Shown: positions 56,867 through 63,973 of the stretch, one piece after another
Layout of the letters: each line of letters starts with the position of its first letter
Numbering within the stretch: position 1 is the first letter of the stretch
Source: Burkholderiaceae bacterium 16
Lineage (GTDB): Bacteria > Pseudomonadota > Gammaproteobacteria > Burkholderiales > Burkholderiaceae
Reading direction: 5' to 3'
Assembly: GCA_000955785.1 (NCBI GenBank)
Contig: JYOD01000030.1
Coordinates: 1 to 63,973 of the forward strand
Length of the DNA stretch: 63,973 nt
The notes under the pieces: model-generated
Told to the model about the DNA's origin: nothing
The model's input: only the letters and a program-made list of their open reading frames with translations
Database searches by the model: none
Program-made: the position numbers and the translations under genes

Positions 56867-58243
56867 TTAGTTGTTGGCGGAAGCCACGTTGTAGGTGCGC
56901 AGCGCGTTGATGCGGCTCAGCATCTCGCTCGTATAGCTCAGGAACTGCTGGCGCGCCGGGCCCGACAGCGCGGGCGTGTCGAGCGCGGCGATGGCCAGCG
57001 GGTTCAGCGGCACGTCGTTGACGCGGAACTCATAGTGCAGGTGCGGGCCGGTGGCCCAGCCGGTCTGGCCAACGTAGCCGATGATCTGCCCCTGCGACAC
57101 GCGCTGCCCGCGCTGCATGTTGGCAAAGCCGGACAGGTGGGCGTAGAAGGTGGAGTAGCCGCTATGGTGCTTGAGGATGACGATGTTGCCGTAACCGTTC
57201 TGCTGGCCGACAAACTCGACCTGGCCGTCGCCCGCGGCCATGACCTTGGTGCCTGAAGGCGCGGCAAAGTCCACGCCCTTGTGCTGTGCCCATTGATGGT
57301 GCAGCGGGTGGTCGCGTCCGCCGAAGCCCGACGATACGCGCGAGAACTCCACCGGCGAGCGCAGGAACGGCCGCTTCATGCTGCGACCGTCAAAGGTGTA
57401 GTAAGCGCCCTGCGTGCTGCCTTCCGGGGCATACCAGAGCGCCTGGTGCAGCTGGTTGTTGTTGATCAGCTCGACCGCGACCACCCGGCCATTGCGCACA
57501 AAAGTGCCGTCGCGGAAGCCGGCTTCGTACACGATGCGGAAGCGGTCGCCGCTGGTGATGTCGTGATGGAAGTCGATTACGCCGGAGAAGATCGAGAGCA
57601 TCTGCTGCACGATGTCGTCGGGCACGCTGGCTGCATCCATGGCCTTGAAGAAGCCGCCTGTGGCGATCGCGCCGGACAGCATCTCGTAGTGCAGTTCGTT
57701 TTTCACCGATTGCACGCGCGCCTTGTAGACCGGTTCGTCGTCGCCTACGCGCTCGATGACCAGTTCGCGCGAGGCCTTTGCGTCACCCCCGAGGTTGGCC
57801 TGCAGCGACATCAGCAGGTTGTTCTCGTCGACCTCGGCCTGCACGGTCTGGCCGGGGTTGAGCGCGAACAGGCCGCGCGCCGTGGTGTTGCGGCGGATAA
57901 AGGCCTGCGCATCGGGGTCGTCCACGCCGAGCCGCTTGAGCAGGCTGGCAATGGTGTCGCCGCGCTGCATGCGCTCCTCGCGCACAAAGGTGGCGTCGGT
58001 TTCGGTAAGCTGTTCAAGCTGGGCGCGCAAATCCGGCAGCCGGATGGCCTCCCGTACACGTGGAGCATGGGGGTCGTCGTAAGCGTTACGGGGGGCCACG
58101 CCCATGGCGGCGGCCATGCCCAGCGTGAACACCGTGCCAACCGCTGCCGTCAACTGCTTGCGCCTTCGGGCGTGCAGGGCGTTGGTCGGATCGACTAGAA
58201 CCACCAGTTCACGCGCGAAAACTTCGCGGAGTCTGGACCACAT
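56867..58243 (-). CDS. M23 family peptidoglycan peptidase
   Basis: Envelope endopeptidase of 458 aa. An N-terminal membrane/signal segment ([20 protein letters not shown]) is followed by a LysM/OapA-like region ([15 protein letters not shown]) and the LytM domain. Zinc ligands are intact: [20 protein letters not shown] (H then D) and TGPHLHYEF (HLH), so it is likely an active enzyme rather than an EnvC-type activator. I chose ATG 58243 ([14 protein letters not shown]). It is followed by anmK, and tyrS is divergent upstream. Confidence 0.92.
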   Translation of the reverse strand: MWSRLREVFARELVVLVDPTNALHARRRKQLTAAVGTVFTLGMAAAMGVAPRNAYDDPHAPRVREAIRLPDLRAQLEQLTETDATFVREERMQRGDTIASLLKRLGVDDPDAQAFIRRNTTARGLFALNPGQTVQAEVDENNLLMSLQANLGGDAKASRELVIERVGDDEPVYKARVQSVKNELHYEMLSGAIATGGFFKAMDAASVPDDIVQQMLSIFSGVIDFHHDITSGDRFRIVYEAGFRDGTFVRNGRVVAVELINNNQLHQALWYAPEGSTQGAYYTFDGRSMKRPFLRSPVEFSRVSSGFGGRDHPLHHQWAQHKGVDFAAPSGTKVMAAGDGQVEFVGQQNGYGNIVILKHHSGYSTFYAHLSGFANMQRGQRVSQGQIIGYVGQTGWATGPHLHYEFRVNDVPLNPLAIAALDTPALSGPARQQFLSYTSEMLSRINALRTYNVASANN

Positions 58244-58472
58244 CACGTAAAATTCACTCTTTGGTTCGGGCTGCGCTGCCGCGACGATTTTTTGCCTCGT
58301 CTGCCTTCCTCCCCCGAGGTGCGGCGCCTGCCATATTGGTTTGCCGCCTAGAATGGCGGTTGGCCAACGGGATTGTTCCCGTCTGCACAAGAAGCGCGGA
58401 TTATACCAAAACCGGCCGCAAGCCGTTTTTGAGCCCCCGTCTGAATTCTCATGTTTTTCAAAGACTTACGTC

Positions 58473-59714
58473 ATGACTGAAGTTTCCTCCGGCGCTGCCA
58501 CCTCCTACCCCCTCACGCCCTCCGTGATGCACGCCCTGGAGGTGTCCAAACGCGGTTGCGACGAACTGCTGGTCGAATCCGAATGGCTGGCGAAGCTCGC
58601 GCGCAGCGAGGCCACCGGTGTGCCGCTGCGCATCAAGCTGGGCCTGGACCCGACCGCGCCCGATATCCATATCGGCCACACGGTGGTGCTCAACAAGCTG
58701 CGACAGTTGCAAGACCTGGGCCACCAGGTGATTTTCCTGATCGGCGACTTCACTTCCACCATCGGCGATCCTTCCGGGCGCAACGCCACCCGTCCGCCGC
58801 TGACCCGCGAGCAGATCGAGGCGAATGCCCAGACCTACTACAGCCAGGCCAGCCTGGTGCTCGATCCGGCCAGGACGGAGATCCGCTACAACAGCGAGTG
58901 GTGCGACCCGCTGGGCGCGCGCGGCATGATCCAGCTGGCCGCCAAGTACACCGTGGCGCGGATGATGGAGCGCGACGACTTCACCAAACGGTTCCGCACT
59001 GGGATTCCCATTTCGGTGCATGAGTTCCTTTATCCGCTCATGCAGGGCTACGATTCCGTCGCGCTCAAGGCCGACCTGGAGCTTGGCGGCACCGACCAGA
59101 AGTTCAACCTGCTGGTCGGACGCGAACTGCAGAAGGAATACGGCCAGGAGCAGCAGTGCATCCTGACCATGCCGCTGCTGGTGGGCCTGGACGGCGTGGA
59201 GAAGATGTCCAAGTCCAAGGGCAACTACATCGGCGTGGCCGAAGCGCCGGGCGAGATGTTCGGCAAGCTGATGAGCATCTCGGATGACCTGATGTGGAAG
59301 TACTTCGAGCTGCTGTCGTTCCGGCCCATGAGCGAGATCGACCTGATGAAGCAGGAGATTTCCCTGGGCCGCAACCCGCGCGACTGCAAGGTGATGCTCG
59401 CGCAGGAGATCGTCACGCGCTTCCACAGCGCCGCCGATGCCGACCGCGCGCTGGAAGATTTCAACCACCGCGCGCGCGGCGGTGTGCCCGACGATATCCC
59501 CGCGGTCAGTCTGACCGGCGCGCCGCTGGGCATCGCCCAGTTGCTCAAGCAGGCCAACCTGGTGCCGTCCACCTCGGAAGCCAACCGCAATATCGAGCAG
59601 GGCGGCGTCAAGATCGACGGCGCCATCGTCACCGACAAGGGTTTGAAGGTGGCTGCCGGCACTTATGTGGTACAGGTGGGCAAGCGCCGTTTCGCGCGCG
59701 TGACGCTGGCTTGA
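58473..59714 (+). CDS. tyrS: Tyrosine--tRNA ligase
   Basis: Class I synthetase of 413 aa. The HIGH signature is in [14 protein letters not shown], the second signature is [11 protein letters not shown], and a C-terminal S4-like RNA-binding region follows ([18 protein letters not shown]). The length fits the proteobacterial type. ATG 58473 gives [12 protein letters not shown]; an earlier in-frame ATG at 58341 adds 44 unlikely residues. dtd follows after 19 bp, a functional pair because D-Tyr-tRNA made in error is cleared by Dtd. Confidence 0.97.
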   Translation: MTEVSSGAATSYPLTPSVMHALEVSKRGCDELLVESEWLAKLARSEATGVPLRIKLGLDPTAPDIHIGHTVVLNKLRQLQDLGHQVIFLIGDFTSTIGDPSGRNATRPPLTREQIEANAQTYYSQASLVLDPARTEIRYNSEWCDPLGARGMIQLAAKYTVARMMERDDFTKRFRTGIPISVHEFLYPLMQGYDSVALKADLELGGTDQKFNLLVGRELQKEYGQEQQCILTMPLLVGLDGVEKMSKSKGNYIGVAEAPGEMFGKLMSISDDLMWKYFELLSFRPMSEIDLMKQEISLGRNPRDCKVMLAQEIVTRFHSAADADRALEDFNHRARGGVPDDIPAVSLTGAPLGIAQLLKQANLVPSTSEANRNIEQGGVKIDGAIVTDKGLKVAAGTYVVQVGKRRFARVTLA

Positions 59715-59733
59715 GCCCGGCCGGGAACCGCGC

Positions 59734-60204
59734 ATGATCGCGCTGATCCAGCGGGTCGCACAGGCCCGCGTCACCGTCGGCGGACGGACCACCGGCGAGA
59801 TCGGCGCCGGGCTGCTGGCGCTGGTGTGCGCCGAGCGCGGCGATACCGAGGCGCAGGCCGAGCGCCTGCTCGCCAAGTTGCTGACCTACCGCGTGTTCTC
59901 CGACACCGACGGCAAGATGAACCTGCCGGTGCAGGACATCGATGGCCGCGGTACGCGCGGCGGCCTGCTGGTGGTGTCGCAGTTCACGCTGGCCGCCGAT
60001 ACCAACAGCGGCACGCGGCCAAGCTTCACACCGGCCGCGGCGCCGGCGGCCGGCGAACGCCTCTACAACCATTTCGTGGCCAGGGCGCGTGCCGCGCACG
60101 GCGAGGTGCAGACCGGCGAGTTCGGCGCCATGATGCAGGTCAGCCTGGTCAATGACGGGCCCGTCACGTTCTGGCTGCGGGTACCGCCCGCCGCCGCGCG
60201 CTGA
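59734..60204 (+). CDS. dtd: D-aminoacyl-tRNA deacylase
   Basis: Proofreading enzyme of 156 aa that removes D-amino acids from tRNA. The SQxTL motif ([19 protein letters not shown]) and the Gly-cisPro motif ([10 protein letters not shown]) are intact. ATG 59734 follows tyrS closely. The two probably form an operon with the reductase-like gene downstream. Confidence 0.96.
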   Translation: MIALIQRVAQARVTVGGRTTGEIGAGLLALVCAERGDTEAQAERLLAKLLTYRVFSDTDGKMNLPVQDIDGRGTRGGLLVVSQFTLAADTNSGTRPSFTPAAAPAAGERLYNHFVARARAAHGEVQTGEFGAMMQVSLVNDGPVTFWLRVPPAAAR

Positions 60205-60235
60205 TGCCGTAGCCGCCGCGCCCACCGGATCGCCC

Positions 60236-60796
60236 ATGACCCAGAACGTTACCCTTTTCATCGCCACCAGCCTCGACGGCATGATCGCCTCGCCCGACGG
60301 CGGGGTGGACTGGCTGTTTACCGCCGGCGACTACGGCTTCGAGCCCTTCCTCGCCAGCGTCGACCGTATCGTGTCGGGCCGTGTCACCTACGAGCAGAGC
60401 CTTGGCTTCGGGCCGTGGTCCTATGGCGACCGCCCCTTCCATGTATTCAGCAGCAGCGCCGGGCCGCTGGCACGGCCCGAAGGCGGCCCCTGGCGGATCG
60501 AACAGGAGGCCGAGCCGGTGCAGCAATGGCTGGCCCGCTTCAAGCATGAGCACAAGGACCGCGACGGGCACATCTGGCTGCTCGGCGGCGCGCAGGTGGC
60601 GCAGGCTTGCCTGGCCGCCGGCCTGGTCGATGCGATGGAACTGTTCGTCCATCCCATCGTGCTGGGGCGGGGCATTGCCCTGTTCGCCGGCAGCGGGCGT
60701 TCTGACTGGCGCCTGGAGGCGCATCGCGCTTTCGACGACGGCCTGCTACAACTCAGCTACCGCCTTACCTCACCGCCGGGACCGGCCACGGCCTGA
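60236..60796 (+). CDS. Dihydrofolate reductase family protein (RibD C-terminal-like)
   Basis: Protein of 186 aa with the DHFR/RibD-C fold: VTLFIATSLDGMIASPDGGVDW, DRIVSGRVTYEQ and IWLLGGAQVAQACLAAGLVD. It is not the housekeeping FolA type, and its substrate is unknown. ATG 60236 lies 31 bp after dtd. An open frame starting at 60152 overlaps dtd and is rejected. Confidence 0.88.
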   Translation: MTQNVTLFIATSLDGMIASPDGGVDWLFTAGDYGFEPFLASVDRIVSGRVTYEQSLGFGPWSYGDRPFHVFSSSAGPLARPEGGPWRIEQEAEPVQQWLARFKHEHKDRDGHIWLLGGAQVAQACLAAGLVDAMELFVHPIVLGRGIALFAGSGRSDWRLEAHRAFDDGLLQLSYRLTSPPGPATA

Positions 60797-60843
60797 TCCC
60801 GCACGCCGCGCCGCGCGCGGCGCCTACCAGCAAGGAGAGACAC

Positions 60844-61503
60844 ATGAAACTCTGGAGCAAGGCCTTTGCCGACAACGGGCCCATTCCCGTCGAATTCGCC
60901 TTCTGCGCGATCGATCCCGCCACGCACGTGACGCTGTCGAGCAACCGCAATCCCGACCTGCACTGGGATGAAGCCCCGGCCGAGACGCGTTCCTTTGTGG
61001 TGATCTGCCATGACCGCGACGTGCCCAGCCGTGGCGACGACGTCAACCAGGAAGGGCGCGAAGTGCCCGCCTCGCTGCCGCGCGTGGACTTCTTCCACTG
61101 GGTGCTGGTGGATATTCCGCCCGGCCTGCGCACGATCTCGGCCGGCAGCCACAGCGATGGCGTGATCGCTCGCGGCAAGCCGGGCCCCGAGGCAGCCGGC
61201 GGCACCGCCGCCGCGGGCGGCCTGCGCCACGGCGTGAACGACTACACCGGCTGGTTCGCCGGCGACCCGGACATGAAGGGCGATTACTACGGCTACGACG
61301 GCCCCTGCCCCCCGTGGAACGACACCCTGGTGCACCACTACGTGTTCACGGTCTACGCGCTTGACCTCGACCGCCTGCCGCTGGAGGGCACCTTCACGGG
61401 GGCGCAGGTGCGCGAAGCGATCCAGGGCCACGTGCTGGCGCAGGCAGCGATCACGGGCACCTATACCCTCAATCCGAAGCTCGCCGGCCACCCGGCACAG
61501 TAA
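60844..61503 (+). CDS. YbhB/YbcL family Raf kinase inhibitor-like protein
   Basis: PEBP-fold protein of 219 aa. The ligand-pocket segments are visible: SFVVICHDRDVPSRGDDV, HWVLVDIPPG and YYGYDGPCPPWNDTLVHHY. The bacterial family has no proven general function. ATG 60844 has AAGGAGAG upstream. It is downstream of the reductase-like gene by 47 bp. Confidence 0.9.
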   Translation: MKLWSKAFADNGPIPVEFAFCAIDPATHVTLSSNRNPDLHWDEAPAETRSFVVICHDRDVPSRGDDVNQEGREVPASLPRVDFFHWVLVDIPPGLRTISAGSHSDGVIARGKPGPEAAGGTAAAGGLRHGVNDYTGWFAGDPDMKGDYYGYDGPCPPWNDTLVHHYVFTVYALDLDRLPLEGTFTGAQVREAIQGHVLAQAAITGTYTLNPKLAGHPAQ

Positions 61504-61580
61504 GCTACCGGCAGGCGGTGCGAAGGTACTGTCTGCCAGGGCCGCCACGAGACCGCGTAGCGTCGCGTAAAGGAAACGGC

Positions 61581-62255
61581 ATGTCGCAATTGCCCGGGCC
61601 GCATTCGCTGGCCTTCACCCACCTGATCCTGATCCGTCACGGTGAGACCGCCTGGAACCGCGAGCGGCGCCTGCAAGGGCAGCTCGACATCCCGCTCAAC
61701 GCCACTGGCGTGGCACAGGCGGGTGCGCTGGCCCAGGCGCTGGCGGCAGAGCCGATCGACGCGGTCTACGCCAGCGACCTGTCGCGCGCAATGCAGACGG
61801 CGGCGCCGCTGGCCGAGGCGCTCGGCCTCGCAGTGCGGCCGGATCCCCGCCTGCGCGAACGCTGCTACGGTGCGCTCGAAGGCATGACCTACGCGGAAGT
61901 GGCCGAACAATTGCCCGAGGATTTCGCCAGGTGGCAGGCGCGCATCCCCGACTATGCGCCCGATGGCGGGGAGTCCTTGCTGGCCTTCCATGAGCGCGCG
62001 GTGGAAGCCGCGCTGGCGCTGGGGCGCCGCCATCCCGGCGAGCGCATCGCGCTGGTGGCGCACGGCGGCGTGCTGGACTGCCTGTATCGCGAGGCCAACG
62101 ACATGACGCTGGAGGCGCCGCGCCGGCACGAACTGCTTAACGCCAGCATCAACCGCCTGCGCTGCGACAGCGTGCGGCTGACGGTCATGCAATGGGCCGA
62201 CGTGGGCCACCTCGAAGCGCTAACCCTGGACGAGGTCGACCGCCGGGTCCCTTAG
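61581..62255 (+). CDS. Histidine phosphatase family protein (phosphoglycerate mutase-like)
   Basis: Protein of 224 aa. The phosphohistidine motif LILIRHGETAWNRE is complete, as are DAVYASDLSRAMQTA, ERCYGALEGM and the second catalytic His in ALVAHGGVLDCL. Length and motifs fit a phosphatase or cobalamin/GpmB-like member rather than the main glycolytic mutase. ATG 61581 has AAAGGAAA upstream. A 7-bp repeat follows the stop. Confidence 0.9.
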   Translation: MSQLPGPHSLAFTHLILIRHGETAWNRERRLQGQLDIPLNATGVAQAGALAQALAAEPIDAVYASDLSRAMQTAAPLAEALGLAVRPDPRLRERCYGALEGMTYAEVAEQLPEDFARWQARIPDYAPDGGESLLAFHERAVEAALALGRRHPGERIALVAHGGVLDCLYREANDMTLEAPRRHELLNASINRLRCDSVRLTVMQWADVGHLEALTLDEVDRRVP

Positions 62256-62276
62256 CCGCTGGCCGCTGGCCGCTGC
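62256..62276. repeat. Short heptanucleotide repeat CCGCTGG
   Basis: Three tandem copies of CCGCTGG (the last ending in C) lie directly after the histidine phosphatase stop. The unit differs by one base from that at 42911-42945, which also follows a stop codon. Confidence 0.6.
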
Positions 62277-62279
62277 CCG

Positions 62280-63005
62280 TCAGACGCGCAGGCGGAAGGG
62301 CGTGAAATTGGTGTTGCGGTCGTAGTAGTCTTCGCGCTCGGCGTGCTTGAGGAATCGCACCACCTTGTAGGTGACCGGCGTCATCACCACTTCCCAGCCG
62401 GTCTTGAGGATGTACTGGGCGATGGCAACCTGGATCACCTTTTCCAGCGGCCAGATGCCGTAGAAGGCGATCACGTAGAACAGCGAGGAATCGACCAGTT
62501 CGCCGGCCAGCGTGGAGCCGATGGTGCGCGTCCACAGCCAGCGGCCTTCGGTCCACAGCTTCATCCTGGCCAGCACGTAGCTGTTGGCGAAACTGCCGCA
62601 GCAGAACGCGATCAGCGAGCCCAGCGCGATGCGCCAGGTATTGCCGAATACATCTTCCAGGCTTTTCTGGTAGTCGCCCATGAAGGGCGCCACCGGCATC
62701 TTCAGCACCACCAGGCTCATGAAGGTGGCGAACGCCAGGGCGGCGAAACCGGCCCAGACCACGCGGCGGTCGCGCCCGTAGCCGTACACTTCGGTCAGCA
62801 CGTCGCCAAAAATATAGGAAATCGGGAAGAACAGCACGCCCGCGCCGAAGGTCACCGGGCCGATCCACGGCAGCGTGACCTGGGCCGCCTTGGCCGCGCC
62901 GATCAGATTGGAGCAAAGCAGGACCGTGACGAACGCCACCATCACGAGGTCGTAGTAACGGTAGACGCGCCCGGTGTGACCGGGCGTGGCGGTGGACGTG
63001 GTCAT
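62280..63005 (-). CDS. yhhQ: Queuosine precursor transporter (YhhQ family)
   Basis: Membrane protein of 241 aa with about six helices, in the VUT/ECF-type YhhQ family that takes up queuosine precursors (preQ0/preQ1) for tRNA modification. Landmarks are FPISYIFGDVLTEVYGYGRDRR, IAFCCGSFANSYVLARMK and STLAGELVDSSLFYVIAFYG. ATG 63005 is the family start. It is convergent with the histidine phosphatase gene. Confidence 0.93.
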   Translation of the reverse strand: MTTSTATPGHTGRVYRYYDLVMVAFVTVLLCSNLIGAAKAAQVTLPWIGPVTFGAGVLFFPISYIFGDVLTEVYGYGRDRRVVWAGFAALAFATFMSLVVLKMPVAPFMGDYQKSLEDVFGNTWRIALGSLIAFCCGSFANSYVLARMKLWTEGRWLWTRTIGSTLAGELVDSSLFYVIAFYGIWPLEKVIQVAIAQYILKTGWEVVMTPVTYKVVRFLKHAEREDYYDRNTNFTPFRLRV

Positions 63006-63122
63006 CGGGGTGTTCCGGGGGCGGCTTTGCCGCGATTATGCCAGCCACGCAAACACCGTGCCTGTCACGCAGGCGAACGTAGCCCTGGCCCGGAGGCCAG
63101 GGCTGACCGACATGGCCCGGAG

Positions 63123-63707
63123 CTAGATGCTCAGCTTGCCGATCTTGGCGCCATCCAGCGATATGTCGAACATCAGGCCCGCATTGGTCTGCACGAAGCC
63201 GATCACCGGCTGCTGGCCGGAAATGGTATCGATCTTGCCATTGGCCCCGACTTTGGCGAGCGCCACGCTGGCATCGGCGCCGACCGTCCAGCCGCTGCTG
63301 TTGACGAACTTGTTGTAGGCCTCGGGCGTCATGAACATCAGCACCATGGACTTGGACTGGCCGCCTGCCGTCAGGCCGATCATGCCCGAGGTGGTGCGGT
63401 AATAGCCCACCGACGCTCCCTTGGAGCGCAGCACCCCTTCGCCGTATTCGCCGCCGATCCCCAGGCCCGCCGACAGCACGCGCGGGAAAATCAGGATCCC
63501 TTGCGCGCGCGAGGCCAGTTCGCGCGAGCCATCGACCGTCGAAAACAGCCGGTTGATTGCGCCATCGGCGCCCGCGTCGATCTCTTGCCTCTTTGCCGCG
63601 GCATCGGTTGGCGAATTGGTGCCGGTGGTGGTGCAGCCCGCGGTGAAGGCGGTGGCCACGACCAGGCCCGATCCCGCCATCCGGGTAACAAACTGGCGTC
63701 GATTCAT
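63123..63707 (-). CDS. SYLF-domain (YSC84-like) lipoprotein
   Basis: Protein of 194 aa. The signal is Tat-like with RRQFVTR, then a hydrophobic stretch and the lipobox FTAGC, so the protein is probably lipid-anchored after Cys25. The rest is a SYLF/Ysc84 domain (GILIFPRVLSAGLGIGGEYG; GASVGYYRTTSGMIGLTAGG), known to bind phospholipids in eukaryotes. The role in bacteria is unclear. ATG 63707 has GGAGAG upstream. Confidence 0.9.
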   Translation of the reverse strand: MNRRQFVTRMAGSGLVVATAFTAGCTTTGTNSPTDAAAKRQEIDAGADGAINRLFSTVDGSRELASRAQGILIFPRVLSAGLGIGGEYGEGVLRSKGASVGYYRTTSGMIGLTAGGQSKSMVLMFMTPEAYNKFVNSSGWTVGADASVALAKVGANGKIDTISGQQPVIGFVQTNAGLMFDISLDGAKIGKLSI

Positions 63708-63973
63708 GTGCTCTCTCCTGTCTGGGAAAAGTCAGCCGGCCGTCTGGCGTCTCGCGTCGCCTTGCCTCGGCGGTCGGGGCTAAGTCATTGTGGACAAGGT
63801 GGCAGCCGCCGGCAATGCACGACAAAAGAATTGTCTGCGGGGCTCGAAAGTATTTAATGCGGGGAGAGGCAGGAGGAGTCCTATACGCCGCCCGCGGTGG
63901 CCCGGCTGCAGGAAGCGGTCGCAAAGGCTGCGGGGAGACCGGGCTGCAACCGGCTGACTTCAAGGTCAAAGTC
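63708..63973. other. Window end, no gene recognised
   Basis: The final 266 bp holds the upstream region of the SYLF lipoprotein gene, with an AT-rich patch near 63820-63860 (TTGTCTGCGGGG, AAAGTATTTAATG) likely to be its promoter. No open frame here has a supported start. Confidence 0.5.

Overview
The window is GC-rich chromosomal DNA with betaproteobacterial gene content and order, most like Cupriavidus/Ralstonia (Burkholderiaceae). Pointers are the neighbourhoods fmdB-DUF502-aspS, nudB with an endonuclease/exonuclease/phosphatase gene, rplM-rpsI followed by erpA, and tyrS-dtd. Further pointers are a Bug-type solute-binding protein, many LysR-type regulators, and a fatty-acid beta-oxidation cluster of the Cupriavidus necator kind. 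The genus call is an inference from gene content and order; no alignment was run.

Layout. 1-2753: group II intron with its reverse transcriptase/maturase, ending 142 bp before a sodium:solute symporter gene. 2895-7500: symporter, then fmdB, DUF502 and aspS with an intrinsic terminator. 7515-10849: ureohydrolase and MHS-type transporter (the transporter frameshifted) with a divergent LysR regulator. 11035-16991: unknown membrane-anchored coiled-coil protein, nudB, EEP phosphatase, a LysR/SDR pair, mobB and cardiolipin synthase. 17165-25679: TetR regulator and beta-oxidation operon (acyl-CoA dehydrogenase, HAD-ECH fusion, thiolase, DegV protein, enoyl-CoA hydratase). 25759-27603: remnant of a Fur-regulated iron-uptake locus, with an intact piuC-like hydroxylase and a wrecked TonB receptor.

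27761-41507: acyl-CoA thioesterase, Atm1-type ABC exporter, an SsuA/NMT1-type ABC importer, Lrp regulator and cysteine dioxygenase, then a glutamate block (LysR, gdhA, gltIJKL) and another LysR. 41690-49411: alpha-hydroxy-acid oxidase with a Bug protein, class II amidotransferase, tartrate-dehydrogenase-like enzyme with glycerate kinase, pyrC and DUF3025. 49478-53864: rnpB, OsmC protein, a candidate small RNA, rplM-rpsI, a broken DUF6776-like gene, bactofilin and erpA. 53887-63707: phytanoyl-CoA-dioxygenase-like gene with a divergent LysR and a striking three-half-site operator, anmK, M23 peptidase, tyrS, dtd, small enzymes, a queuosine-precursor transporter and a SYLF lipoprotein.

Most of the window is ordinary core chromosome. 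The points most worth a second look are: a promoter-to-terminator small-RNA candidate at about 50610-50749 carrying an anti-Shine-Dalgarno-like CCTCCTTT; the three evenly spaced operator half-sites at 54735-54774; an intercistronic terminator-like hairpin between gltI and gltJ; a TonB receptor decayed by frameshift and deletion while its perfect Fur box remains; and the group II intron. Three genes carry single-base frameshifts, so assembly error versus real gene decay should be settled first.
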